Below, one piece after another: positions 1 through 11,220 of a stretch of 64,000 nucleotides of DNA. The stretch's first letter is position 1; each line of letters begins with the position of its first letter. The notes below the pieces were generated by a model, which had not been told where the DNA came from, ran no database searches, and saw only the letters and a list, made by a program, of their open reading frames with translations. The stretch spans positions 2,666,001 to 2,730,000 of the forward strand of contig JAMSLZ010000002.1 of NCBI GenBank assembly GCA_026027325.1, in the 5' to 3' direction. Origin of the DNA: Actinomucor elegans (Eukaryota > Mucoromycota > Mucoromycetes > Mucorales > Mucoraceae). The translations under genes were made by a program, and so were the position numbers.

Positions 1-730
1 CACGCATAGTACTTTTGGCCTTGTCGGACCACATGGCAGGCACAGTTAAACACTATAGACATGTCAATAACGAATATGATGGAAGCTCGAGTACTTACAT
101 ATCTAAACTGATGTTGTCCATAATTCTTGGCAAAACCTTTCTTCAATTCATTTACTACGTGTTCATGAAAAGCCCGCAGATAATCGGAAATAGCTTCTAC
201 AATAGTTAGACCGTTAGGAAGAGGAGGTAAATCCTTGGCAATATTCTCGTCCAAGTAGAGCTTGTACTGCTTCAAAAGGACCGAGTTTCGAGCCGTAGGA
301 CGTTGCATTTCTAAACGAGCTGCATTGCCCCATTGTGTCATTTCTTTGGTATTGCCTTGGTAGAAATTAAGAGTGGGTGTCTAGGTAATTCAATTAGTTT
401 AAAAAAATCTCGGGAGTCTCGGTCTAATGTCGTGTTTCTATAGATACTGTACCTTGGGGTAGACATTATTGTTTTGCTTTGGCCTAAAAATCTCGAGTTA
501 ATGGTCATTATGAATTAATAAAATGCCTTGTTTTACCATCGGACAATGTCAACTACTTCATCATTTTGAATGTAGGCGTATGAACAACCAGAAAAGGTGG
601 TACCTATTATAGTTCAAGGGCACCGAGCTTGTAAATAAGGGTTTCCCCCGAGAGCTATATATGGCTTACCAAAATCGATACCAATAATCACTGGGTAGTC
701 ATTTATAAGAAAAGGCTTGGATTGCGCCAT
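1..730 (-). CDS. Hsp70-family (HSPA12-like) ATPase, 5' part, cut by window edge
   Basis: This is the N-terminal part of an actin-fold Hsp70-like ATPase; the gene runs off the left edge. The start is the ATG at 730, giving MAQSKPFLINDYPVIIGIDF. Splicing the GT-AG intron at 604-669 rebuilds the phosphate-1 loop GIDFGTTFSGCSYA (about residues 17-30). Two more short introns, at roughly 463-515 and 380-450, join the frame through LNFYQG. A last intron near 62-100 leads into YCLTVPAMWSDKAK, the Hsp70/HSPA12 signature in which the TVPA strand precedes the SDxAK helix. Proteins of this type are cytosolic ATPases; in fungi they form large paralogous families without a settled role. The gene is divergently arranged with the Rho GEF. 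Seen: motifs and splice sites. Inferred: HSPA12-like rather than canonical Hsp70, because of the divergent sequence. Confidence 0.8.
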
Positions 731-1292
731 TAAGAGATCTTTTATTACAAGAACAAGAGAGATTTGTTACGAAAAAAAGAAAAAGGGCCTAACGTTTGCT
801 TTTTGACCTTCCGCTCATTGGACGCCACTTTTGTGTTCATGTGAATCATTTGGCTTGGTTGCCTTGAGCTGTTGAAACAGATTCACGTTTTGTGATAGGT
901 TGAAGCAATATATAGACTTAGTGTTTGCCATTTGCGAGTCTATTCTAGTGAGTTACCTAGAAAGTGCTTCGGGTTAGTTCCTTACCTTTGTCAGCCTTTA
1001 CGTATTTCTTGATGTGTTTACTATTGTAATAGAGCATGGCATCACTATTAGGATGAAGCATGCCTTTATTTCTATTACTTTGTAAGATTATAATCCATAA
1101 CAACCATTTCTTACGCGTTTACCTTTGTCCGCCAATCCAGTTCATCTAGCTTGTAAGGGTAATAGGAGCAAGAGAAGAGAGAAAAGAGATACATATAGCC
1201 AATTAATTATAATTATTTATATGGGACTCCTATATAAACATTAGTTTTCCTATTTGTCTTTCTTTCTTTCTTTCTTTCTTCTTGCGCTCGAC
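731..1292. promoter_or_regulatory. Divergent promoter region between Hsp70-like and Rho GEF genes
   Basis: This 562-bp spacer lies between two genes transcribed away from each other, so it must hold both promoters. A TATA-like stretch (TATATAAAC, about 1231-1239) lies about 55 bp upstream of the GEF start and is followed by a pyrimidine tract. No gene is seen here. Confidence 0.5.
1257..1280 (+). repeat. (TTTC)n pyrimidine microsatellite upstream of the GEF start
   Basis: About six tandem TTTC units lie immediately 5' of the ATG at 1293. Pyrimidine tracts just before the start are common in fungal core promoters and 5' UTRs. The frame is open through the tract, but it has no ATG until 1293, so 1293 was chosen as the start. 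Confidence 0.75.
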
Positions 1293-4200
1293 ATGACACT
1301 AACTCAACCTGTAAACAGTCGCGTTGCTATCCATTCATCAGAAGAAATATCTCCTGCAGCTGCTTTTCGAAACAAATACTATTTAAGCCAGCAGCTCACC
1401 AACCAACCTTCAGTAACAGAAGACGAAGACCATGATTTCGTCTATCGGCCAGGCGCCATCATCTATGCGCCCCTATCCACGGATGAACAGAGATCCTTTT
1501 TATTGTTATCTGATGATGAAGAAGACAATATCTCTATTAAAACCATTGAAAGCGATCATACAAGCACTTTGTATGAACCTAAATCTGATTCGGAGCCCAA
1601 GATTGTACTGCATGATAAAGGCAGTACTTTATTATCCAAGTTGTCCAAATCCACCGCACCAATGCGAGCAAAACTATCACAGAGTAAAAGTAAAATATAC
1701 AAGCAAAGACGCTTTGAAAGTAACTGACCTATTTCATAGCAAATCTAGATCATTTATGGGTCAGTTCTTCTACTACACTGACCTTACCACTAAGAAAGTC
1801 TGCAGAAAGCGTGCATCATATGTCCTTGTCGCGTAAAAAGAGAAAAGACTGCATCAAAAAGTCTGAAAGATCACAGTCGTTTTCATTAGACTCAACCATA
1901 CCTACATCTCCATCCAACTCCACTACCAAAAGTCATCTTCAATCAAGAGTCTATCCTGCATTACTATCAAAAGTAGCCTACGCCTTTAAAGAGAACATGG
2001 TCGTTGGTACCAAAACTAAAGATAGTATCAAATACCATGAAGTCTTTGATGGTAAAGACGCGGTGGTAAATCTATCCATCATCTATCTGTTGAATTTTGA
2101 CTTACTTTTGCAGTAGAACAAACTAGCTTCCATCATCAAGACTTCGGACAGGAATTTAGCCATCTTAGTAGGCCGTGCCCTGGATCATCAAAAGTTCTTT
2201 CATGACGTGAATTATGAGCATCGCTTAAGGGACTCGGCGCATGAACTCTATCAATTTCAGGAACAAAGATCTGATACACTCATGGGAGATTCTGTACCTG
2301 AGTGTACATTGCCGCAAGGCGTTTTTACCTTGTTAACGGATTGCTATTCGCCTACTTGTACATCTGAAAGCCCTTGCTATAGTGTACTTTGCCCTCGAAG
2401 GTTCAACCAACATAATCACAACTCTTTATTTGAAGAAAATGTAAGGATTAAACAGATTGCCGTTATTTTTTTTTTATTTTTTATTTTTTATTTTTTACTT
2501 ATTGAATAAGTAGGAAGACAGACTATGGATAAACACAGTATCGAAATCAATATCCAATCGACTATCTACCAAAGAAAAGAGACGTCAAGAGAACATATTT
2601 GAACTGATATATACCGAAAAAGACTTTGTTCAAGATCTGATATATGTGGAAGAGGTAACCTAATTAACCAATTTGTCATTAGTGCTAACATGATCCTCTA
2701 TAGCATTGGATCAAACCTCTATTATCACATGAATGTATCCCTAGCGATAGGCGAGACGCTTTTGTTAATCAGCTCTTTTGGAACTTACCCGAGATCCGGG
2801 AAAACAATTCACTCCTATTACATGACCTACTGCAACGACAGCTACTACAACAAGTCATTTATCAGATTGGAGACGTATTTCTTAAACACGTCTCGAATCT
2901 CTTTGATCAATTCGTTGAGTATGGGTCACACCAAGTCATTAGCAAGTATACCTTAGAGACAGAGAAATCCACCAATCCCGCATTTGCCAAACTAGCAGAG
3001 GCTATTGAACGTGCACCCGAGTCGCGCAAGCTTGAATTAAACGGCTACTTGACTAAACCGACCACGCGATTAGGGCGTTATAATCTCTTGCTTCGAGAAA
3101 TCCTCAAACATACGCCAGACAACCATCCAGACTGCGAAAACATACCCAAGGCCATGCAACTAATTAGTCAGTTTCTCCAACGTGTCAATGATGAATCCGG
3201 CAAGACCGAAAATCGTTTTGGACTCGAGATATTAGAAAAGAAGCTTTCTTATAAAAGAAAACTAAATCAGGACATTGTAGGATATATATGATTTATTTTC
3301 TATTGGCTATTAACTAACATGTTACAAGGATGATTTAGATTTGCTTTCCAGTGAGCGGAAGATCATTATGAAAGGCTCACTCAAGCGCAAAAGCACATCA
3401 AGTAACACAACTTCGGAAGCTTCCGAGTTGAAAGTGTATGTACTGGACCATTGTTTACTGATCATCAAGTCCAAGTTTTTTGATAATACCGAAAACTTTA
3501 AACTATACAAAAAAGTAAGCCTAAGAATGCAATATGTCCATGTATACTGATTACTGCCGTATAGCCTATTCCTTTGGCTCTGTTGGTCATTGTTCTGCCT
3601 GATCACCATCAAACAACACCAGCCCGTAGATCAAGTTCCATCTTGCCTTATAATCGATCCAGCACAGGTTCATTCTATTCCACAGGCGCAAATCCAGATT
3701 TTCTTCCTTCACCATTACTTTCTTATTCTTCATCTTCTACCAGTACTATTCCCAACGTCATTACGGGCAAAAGCGGCTATCCTATCAGTTTTATCCATCT
3801 GGGTCGGCAAGGCTCAGGCACCATCACACTTTTTGCGCCCACCTTGGCTAGCCGTCGTAAATGGGTCGATACCATTGAAAGCTACCGTCATTCAGTTATG
3901 GCTTCTTCTCAAGTATTTCGTATGGCAGAAATAAGTCATCGCTATTTCAATGGACTCAATCGAGTGCATTGCACTACTTCGTATGGCCCTTATATCCTTT
4001 TTGGGTGTGATCACGGCATCTACCTCAAGAAACCTATATCAAATAACGATGATGATGATGATGATGATGACGATGACGATGATGAGGGTATTGTTCAACT
4101 GCTAGCACTAGAAAAAGTCTCGCAAATCGATATTCTTGAATCTCGTAAAGTAATGCTGGTCCTGGCTGACAAAATCTTGTATTCATATGCTATGGATACG

Positions 4201-5173
4201 TTGCTGCTGACAGTGGATCAAACACAACGTAAAAGTATTACTTCATCGCGCAGTAGTTTGGATATCAACCTCAAGAAACAGAATCAGCAACAACAGCGAA
4301 AAATCAGTAACAATGTATCGTTCTTTAAAGTTGGCCAAGTATATGATAAATCAAGTCATCATGAACGAACATTGGTTTGTTATGTCAAATATAATGCTAT
4401 GACGTCTACAATTCGTGCACTAGAATTATGCCATGAAGAAAAGCGTAAAAGTAGTCGGTTTTTGAGAAACGAGGTCCTTAAGGGATTCAAGGATTTGTAT
4501 ATTCCAGGTGAAGCTACGTCAATACAGTACTTTAAGCATGTCATTTGTGTGGGAAGCGCCAAAGGATTTCAAATGGTAGATATCGGATCTGCTGGTGTCC
4601 AGAGTAAGTACTGTCTAATTAATGGAATTGCAATGGCTAACTGATTATGTATAGGTGTACTTGATCCTAATGATGAAAACCATAACTTTGTCAGCCAGCG
4701 AGAGACGTTGAGGCCAGTGTCCATGTTTCGACATCCAGATGGATGTATCTTGCTATGCTATAATGGTAAGTCGTATTTTAACGAAAAGATGTGTATAGTT
4801 AACACGGATTGTGCGCCAGAAATCGCGTTTTATATAGATAAAAAAGGACGTCGCGTAAGACCAGACTGGATCATATATTGGGAAGGTCACCCGACTGCCT
4901 TTGCTTTTCACTACCCGTACATTCTAGCATTTGATCCATGTTTTATTGAAGTGAGACATATGAACACAGTAAGCTCTTTGTAATTTAAATTTAGATGCAA
5001 CCCCATCTGACTGTTCAATTGAATAGGGCGATCTAACACAGATTATCACTGGAAACAATATCCGATGCTTGCGATCGGATCCCTCGGAGGCTATCTATTG
5101 CGTTATGGAAGATCGTAGGACTGGAAATGAGCTGGTAGTGAGCGTCAAGCTCACTACACCAACCAACAAATGA
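1293..5173 (+). CDS. ROM2-like: Rho1 guanine nucleotide exchange factor, Rom2-type (DEP-DH-PH-CNH)
   Basis: This is a predicted activator of Rho1 in cell-wall integrity and polarised growth, acting at the plasma membrane. I splice ten exons with introns at 1684-1739, 2066-2116, 2441-2513, 2655-2703, 3277-3328, 3515-3564, 4604-4654, 4766-4819 and 4969-5026. The exon total is 3387 nt, divisible by three, giving 1128 aa. Domain order is: low-complexity N-terminus; DEP about 200-290 (ALLSKVAYAFKENMV); RhoGEF/DH about 374-580 (IFELIYTEKDFVQDL near its start); PH about 595-755; and CNH about 765-1115, with LCYNEIAFYIDKKGR spanning intron 8. This is the Rom1/Rom2 architecture. A run of 12 Asp (4048-4083) interrupts the early CNH region. 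Two introns end in cagtag or aagtag, where use of the upstream AG would put TAG in frame. It is convergent with the Hook gene, with 66 bp between stop codons. Confidence 0.93.
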
Positions 5174-5239
5174 ATGGGTTATGCGTTTTTTTTTTTATTA
5201 TTATTAAAAGGTACTATAATGTATTGGGTTGATGCGAAA

Positions 5240-8126
5240 TTAACGACGCGTGAGTTGATTCTCCAAAGTGCGTCTTTGTTGACCGAGCCATGATTTGGGA
5301 TAAGCCTTATTGTTTACAATTTCTTTAGTGATGCTTGCAGAGATACCGTACCAAGCAGAAGCGATTAATCTTTGCTCACGGTTAACATGAGCAGTTGTCT
5401 CTTCAAGCTTTCTCTTGAGCTTCTCATTGAGTTCATCACGAAATTTGACTTCCGCCTTTAATGAATCGATAGCTTCGTCATAGTTCTCGTTTGGTTTGGC
5501 GTGCATCAATTCTTTGACAATCTTGTCTTGTTGAGCGACAAACTATATCCTAGTCTTAGTACAAGAAACCAATCAAATATCACAGCTTACCTCTTGAGCG
5601 TTTCTATGCTTACGCTTTAACTCATGAAGCTCCTCTTGCAATTGGATCAATTGCTGCTGTAATTGAGCATTGCGTTGCTTGAGAGGCTCATCATCCTTAG
5701 CTTCAAAGGCAGCTAAAGAAGCCTTCATCTCGCTATTCAAACGCTCCTTCTCCAATAGTAGATCTTTTTGCTCAATACTTTGATTCTTCAAGTGATCCTT
5801 TTCCAGGAGCAATTTGTTGATATCTTGCAGCTGCTTCTTGACTTGTTCTTCTAGCTGCTTGGACTTGGTTTCCAACTCGTTATATTTACTACGAATATTA
5901 TCATCGCCGTCCTCATCACCGTAGTAGCGACCCTCGGCGATCTTTTGTTCCAACTTCTTCACGTTCTCGTTCAAGGATTTGATCTCTTTTTCCAATTCGA
6001 TAGTGTGGAGACGCATCGATAAGACGTTGGAGGACTTATCGACCATGGCATCAGGAATGCCTTCACGAATACGCGCCATGTCGCTTTGCAAAATATCACG
6101 TTCTTGAGAGACTTCGATATAGCTCTTTTCGAATTTGCTCTTGAGACGGTTAGCATCATTAAGCAGGTGTTGAAGAACCACAACTTTTTGGCCACCGCCT
6201 GCAGCTTTTTCTTCTTGCAAGGTCTTTACTTGACGTTCAAGGCGACGCTTTGAAAGTTTACTAGATAGAAAGACAGTTAGGAAGAGCCATATGATAAATT
6301 GATGGACTTACAGCTCAGTGACATTGGATTCCTTCAATGTGTCTTCCAAAGAATCATTCAAGTTATAATCATCAAGATCCATTTCCTCAGTGTCAGCAGA
6401 AGTCGATCTCTGCATTGGAGGTCTCTCGATAGTATTCACTAAATAGATGAATCAGCACAAGCAATCATCAATTCGATTCATACTTACTGCCTAGTTGGGC
6501 TTCTTGAAGCTGATCTTCTAGAGCCTGTATAGAATCTGTATAAGTAATCTTTTCGGCTTCCATCAAATGAATCTTTTTAGTGGATTGCTCTAGCTCATAT
6601 TCAATTTTGTTCTTTTCACGCATCATCTCGTTCTTTTCGGTCTCTAGCGCAGCTACTTGATCCTTGTAAGAATCCATCAAGGTCTTAAAGGCAAGTACAT
6701 TGCAATATTCATCTTCTATTTTTTGATTGCGTTCCATCAATACATGGTTCTGATCCTCCATGGCCTTCAATTGACGTCTTAGATCTGCAGTCTCTTCAAG
6801 CTTCTTTTTGTATTTCTCAATAACATTTTCTGCTTTCTGCAACTTTTCTGCGGTATGTCGATGCTCATCCAACTGATCTTTTAGTCTGGCTGCTTGTTCT
6901 GCACGTTGGGCGAGCTCCTCATTCTATGTTGAATGGTATTAATAAAATAAATCACCGTATAAGGGCGGTGACTTACCCTACGCGTAAGATCTTTGATTTC
7001 AAAAGATTGATCTTCTAAGCGTCGTTCTTGTTCTTGGCGTGTATCTTCGCTTTTTTGTCTATACCGAGTGTTAGCTCCTTGGTATATCTATTCAGTCACA
7101 CTTACAAATCTTGCTTCAAATGATCAATCTCTGTTCTCATGATGAAATCGGTTTTGCCAGTTTCGTTGGCCTGTGCAACTGCTATATCCATATCTTTTAA
7201 TCTTGCTTGTAAGTCTTGCTTTTCATTTTCGAGTTTATCCTAGATACAGCCTTAGTATAAATACTCCTTCCTTATAGGTTACGTACATATTTAGTCAGGA
7301 GCTCTGAATGCTTATCGATTAATTGCTTATTCTGAACTTCGAGTTCTTCCTTTTCTCGGGATATTCTTGTTAATTCACTTTGACTTCGATATGTACCATC
7401 ATCTGCATAAGGACTACTTGTGGTATAATTGTAGGATACACTCTGAGGTTCAACTGGTTGCTCTTGTTTCGTATATTTCATAGTCTATCAAGAGAGTTAT
7501 TATCTGGTATGTAAAAGTTTTATTAGAACCTACTTCGTCGATAAAATGCATTAAGTTCTCTTGACTAGAGCTGCTAAGCTGTGTGATCTTTTGAATGTAT
7601 TCTCCATTGTCTGGGCAGCATACAGCAATATACAAGATATATTTACATAGCTGAATAATTTCATGAGCATCAGAATCTTTGGCAATGGCATTCAAATTGA
7701 CTTCGGGTAACTTGGAAAACGATGCATCGAGCTTTTCTTCGTAATAGCGGGATACAAGCTTATAGAGTTTCTTTAAATTGTTAATCTTGAGCACCCAATT
7801 GTCGCCCACATCAGCTGAACGAATCAATTTAAACCATTTATAGTCACTATTCTCGATGAAAGCGTTAGGGGAAACAGTCTAGTGAGGTCGATGTTTGTTC
7901 TTACATGTTGGATAACACTTCGAAAAGTATGATTCCATCAGACAAATCCTGAATATGAGTGATTGGATGTGAAATGCCATCAAAAGAGTTAATCTACCAA
8001 CGATGTTTATTAGTATTAGTACGCGCTTTTTTTTTTTATTCCTCGAGATTTTTTTTTATTTTTGATTATTACCCATTGAACTACAGCAGCCTCAGGACTT
8101 CCTTCCGACTCTGAGATTCTCATCAT
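5240..8126 (-). CDS. HOK1-like: Hook-family microtubule/dynein adaptor
   Basis: Hook proteins link dynein-dynactin to early endosomes through the FTS-Hook-FHIP complex and drive retrograde endosome motility in hyphae. The start MMRISESEG is at 8126. The N-terminal Hook (CH-like) domain is assembled over three exons. After splicing, the frame reads DGIILFEVLSN, then IDYKWFKLIRSADVGDNW, then LKINNLKKLYKLVSRYYEE, matching the Hook N-domain order (VL..ID..WF, DVGDNW, NLKK). From about 7480 downward the protein is almost continuous coiled coil (LEEQVKKQLQDINKLL and similar heptads) in several exons. The C-terminal end contains AWYGISASI and SWLGQQR, recalling the conserved Hook C-terminal segment. 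The gene is intron-rich with introns of about 50-65 nt. Family assignment is firm; the cargo complex is inferred from the family. Confidence 0.9.
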
Positions 8127-8863
8127 TCTCTTTGTGTTTTGCGTTTATAATGACTGTTTATATATGATGTTTATATGAATTTAGATGTTTGTATATAATA
8201 ATAAGTGAAATAAAAAAGTTAAATGGGAATAGTAAATGGGAAAGAAGAAGCGATATTTATGTACAAACTTGGAAGTAGGAATTATAGGAGTACCTAGATT
8301 TTACCCAATTAAAGCACTCGTGTTTAATAACCGCTTAACAGTAGCCTGCTCTTTTGTTCTCCGAGGCCAAGAATCGTTCCAGCAACCATGACGCGAAATT
8401 CGACATAGCAACAGAACTCACCGCATCATAGCAACCGCAGTTAGTCGCGACATAGCAGCAGCGGCTAGTTATGTCTTAGCAAATAGGGGCGCCATAGCAG
8501 CTATGAGCTCTAAAAACGCGTCTTTTACGAATTGATATACACTTTTGAACAAGAAAGCACCAACCACGATCATTAGTTGAACTAGTCCTTTAAAAAAAAA
8601 CAAATAACCCAACAAGAACTGCACTGATATACGCGTCTCTTATAAAATAAACCCTCGGTTTGATCCCTTATCTAGCCCAACAAGTATATATGATCCTGTC
8701 AATCATATAGATCCCATGTTTTTAAAAACTTGATATTTTGTACTGTGAATTATCAAAAGGGTGTGTAAGGAAAGTAAATGATTTTGTTTCTAAGCTTTTC
8801 TTTTTCGGAAAAGAGAAAGGTTAATGTACAAGCTTTGTGCGAAGTAGTAGATATTGATTTGGG
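8127..8863. other. Intergenic spacer upstream of Hook
   Basis: This 737-bp spacer lies between the Hook start and the 3' end of the small gene. Apart from the CATAGCA-rich segment near 8398-8505 and AT-rich runs, nothing is recognised. A reverse-strand frame across 8310-8480 is gene-like in composition but interrupted by stops. Confidence 0.5.
8398..8505. repeat. Short imperfect CATAGCA-type repeat cluster
   Basis: The core CATAGCA(A/G)C occurs several times at roughly 20-35 bp spacing (near 8403, 8430, 8453 and 8490), with a variant TTAGCAAAT near 8477. The cluster is more GC-rich than its surroundings. Function is unknown; it may be a decayed repeat or a protein-binding cluster in the Hook promoter. 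Confidence 0.45.
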
Positions 8864-9187
8864 TTAAACTCTTCGGCATTCCATGTAGGTTTCTGTAGGG
8901 TCCATAGGCAACGCACAAAAGAAACCCAACTTTTGCATTTGAGAGAACATTTCGGTATCTAACCAAAGTATCAGCCTATTTTCGATCCGTATTCTCACAA
9001 CTATGTACTTACATTCCAAGTTTAGCTTGACGCATTCTCTTTGGCCATTAGCAGCTGAACGGCAAAGGGTTTGTTCTTTTTGATCAATAGTGTATTCGTT
9101 ACCAGGAGCAGCTTTAACAAAGTTATCAATACGAAGGAGCTCATTGGAGGCAGTATTGTTAGTTTCGGTATTCTCGTTGGATGACAT
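8864..9187 (-). CDS. Small conserved-looking protein, 89 aa, unknown function
   Basis: I do not recognise this gene. The start is the ATG at 9187 (MSSNENTETNN). A canonical 54-nt intron (8959-9012, donor gtaagt) lies inside an unbroken frame; splicing gives 89 aa ending YMECRRV, whereas reading through would give 107 aa. The protein is hydrophilic with four cysteines after splicing. The first pair is spaced C-x9-C (LCRSAANGQREC) and the second pair C-x12-C (FFCALPMD through YMEC). This recalls, but does not match, twin-CX9C mitochondrial proteins. A probable second intron lies in the 5' UTR (9191-9251). That the gene is real is supported by two well-formed introns; its function is unknown. 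Confidence 0.6.
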   Translation of the reverse strand: MSSNENTETNNTASNELLRIDNFVKAAPGNEYTIDQKEQTLCRSAANGQRECVKLNLECKYIVVRIRIENRLILWLDTEMFSQMQKLGFFCALPMDPTETYMECRRV

Positions 9188-9190
9188 GGT

Positions 9191-9251
9191 CTGGCAATGT
9201 CAAAAACGCTTAGTTTTTTGATTTTCTCGGGATATTCGGCAAATAACTTAC
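9191..9251 (-). other. Probable 5' UTR intron of the small gene
   Basis: Reading the reverse strand, gtaagttatttgcc...gacattgccag forms a 61-nt GT-AG intron ending 3 nt before the ATG at 9187. A short upstream reading frame (start 9478, MSKTEAPRTF) would be closed at this junction, so it may be a leader ORF rather than part of the protein. Confidence 0.5.
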
Positions 9252-9479
9252 TAGTTGATATTATATGTTTTAAATAGGATAAATACGAATGGATCTTTCT
9301 CTTCTTTACCGAGGCTAGGAAGAATGTAATACAAGTTGAAAAGAGAGTGGGGGCAAGCTCTACTTCTGACAAAGGTAATTATAGATCTGCAATTAAAATA
9401 TATCAAGAAGCACCAGACTATAAACGGGAAGTAGACTGACGTAATCGAAAAAGTCCGGGGTGCTTCAGTTTTACTCATC

Positions 9480-11220
9480 GTGGTGGAACATGAACATCGT
9501 GGAACTGGCGATGAGCTGTGATAACTTTTTTAATGCTTTTTGATATAACAAGCTTGCTATTCAGCGTGATCTTTATACTATTCTATACATAATTCGCTTC
9601 TGTGAAATTTTTTGCTAAAGCAGTTGAAGACTTTATGTTTAAAACTCAATTGATCTCTTAAGAAACATTTGATCTATCGAACTAGAAGTATTACTACGGC
9701 TCTCTGTTGTGAATCGTCACTATATCAAATGTATTTTCATATCATATATAGCTTCTTGAAGTTAATCGAAGTTCTAGTCGATGATACTGTTTATTTCAGA
9801 TAGAGACCGTTACTCACATGCGTTTTAGATTGAGATCGATTAAGAAATCTAAAGATCTAGAGATCAATAGCTGGCTCGGTGCTCACTATATTTCCAGCTA
9901 CCATCGTCACCCTCTGGGACGCTGTTGTGGACTTTTTCTCTAAGAAAGGTTTTTCATTAAATGATGTTTTCATTTTGCTCGGTTCTTTTTGATCTACACT
10001 GTGATTCGGTAAACGAAAACATGGAGTTCATCGGTACTTTGAATATTTGCTATAAATTTCGAAATAATTCAGTCGTTAATTTCAGTATTAAGTACTACTT
10101 TGCGCCACAATATATTGAGATTAAGATTGCAAACCCAATACTTGTAAAGCATTATATGATTTTATTACAGATCAAGATGCATACTTATACTGTCTTGTTA
10201 AGTTATATTATTTTGCTATAGATCAAAATATATGTTTATAGAATGGAATCCGGTATAAGTTTTTTCTATGACTCAATTTACATGTTATATACGACAATGT
10301 GCTATATATTTGTACCATAGAATAGTTGTATGCCTATTCTATGGGCTATGTTATATGCTTTTTCTATGGTAATCATTCATCTTTTATACTATAAACCATA
10401 ATGTATGCTTATATTAAAGAGCATCCTTTTAAACCGCCATGGGAATTAATCCCAGGTTTCATATGTAGATTAGTGATATATATATATATATATATATGTA
10501 CTTGGATGTTAATTACTATATCCAATGAATCAACTCTACAGTAAATCGCGTATGAAGATTGTATTTGTTCAATAAATGTATGCAAGTTTTTGTACTAGTC
10601 GGATTTGCGCTACAATCTATATTCCGTATCGAGTTCATTGACTCGAATGGAAATTGAATCTAGTTTCAAGAGACACATGATGAAAGCTCTTGCAATCGTA
10701 AATCATATTAGCTGACTAATGAACCAATGTAAACGTATGATTGCTAAAAGTTATATAGAATAGCAAATGTTTTTTTCGAACAAATAGGTTGTTACAGTTA
10801 TACGTATATTTAAAAGGATAATAGGCATCTTCAACAAGATAACATTTTTATTTTCTGTAGCTATAGCTTACTCTTTAGCCTCTTATAAAGAAAATATCAT
10901 TGGGGAAAAAAATTATCTTTCTATGTCTTGCATTAATGATAGAAAGTGCAAATATGCATTTATTGCGCCTTATATCATGATTTGTAATTTTGATATAGAA
11001 TATCTAAGCTTGGGAATGCCCACACTAAAATTCGGCTAGCTGCGCAAGATCTAGACGGATCTCGGTCAAATGTCATATCTGAACAAGCGATCCATACCTA
11101 GTATGAGCTGCCGTATTTGGTATAATATAGTTATAAAGAGTATATTTATTGCTATTAATGACGGTCAACTTGCATTCTATCAAAAAATGAAAGATATCGT
11201 ATATATAATATATATTGATA
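9480..11220. other. AT-rich intergenic region
   Basis: No gene is supported here. A frame at 9961-10221 has biased, low-complexity composition and no splice partners. A (TA)n microsatellite lies near 10477-10497. The rest is unremarkable AT-rich sequence. Confidence 0.5.

Noticed and set aside
9961..10221. 86-codon frame on the + strand
   Set aside because: AT-driven composition, no splice partners and no recognisable motif.
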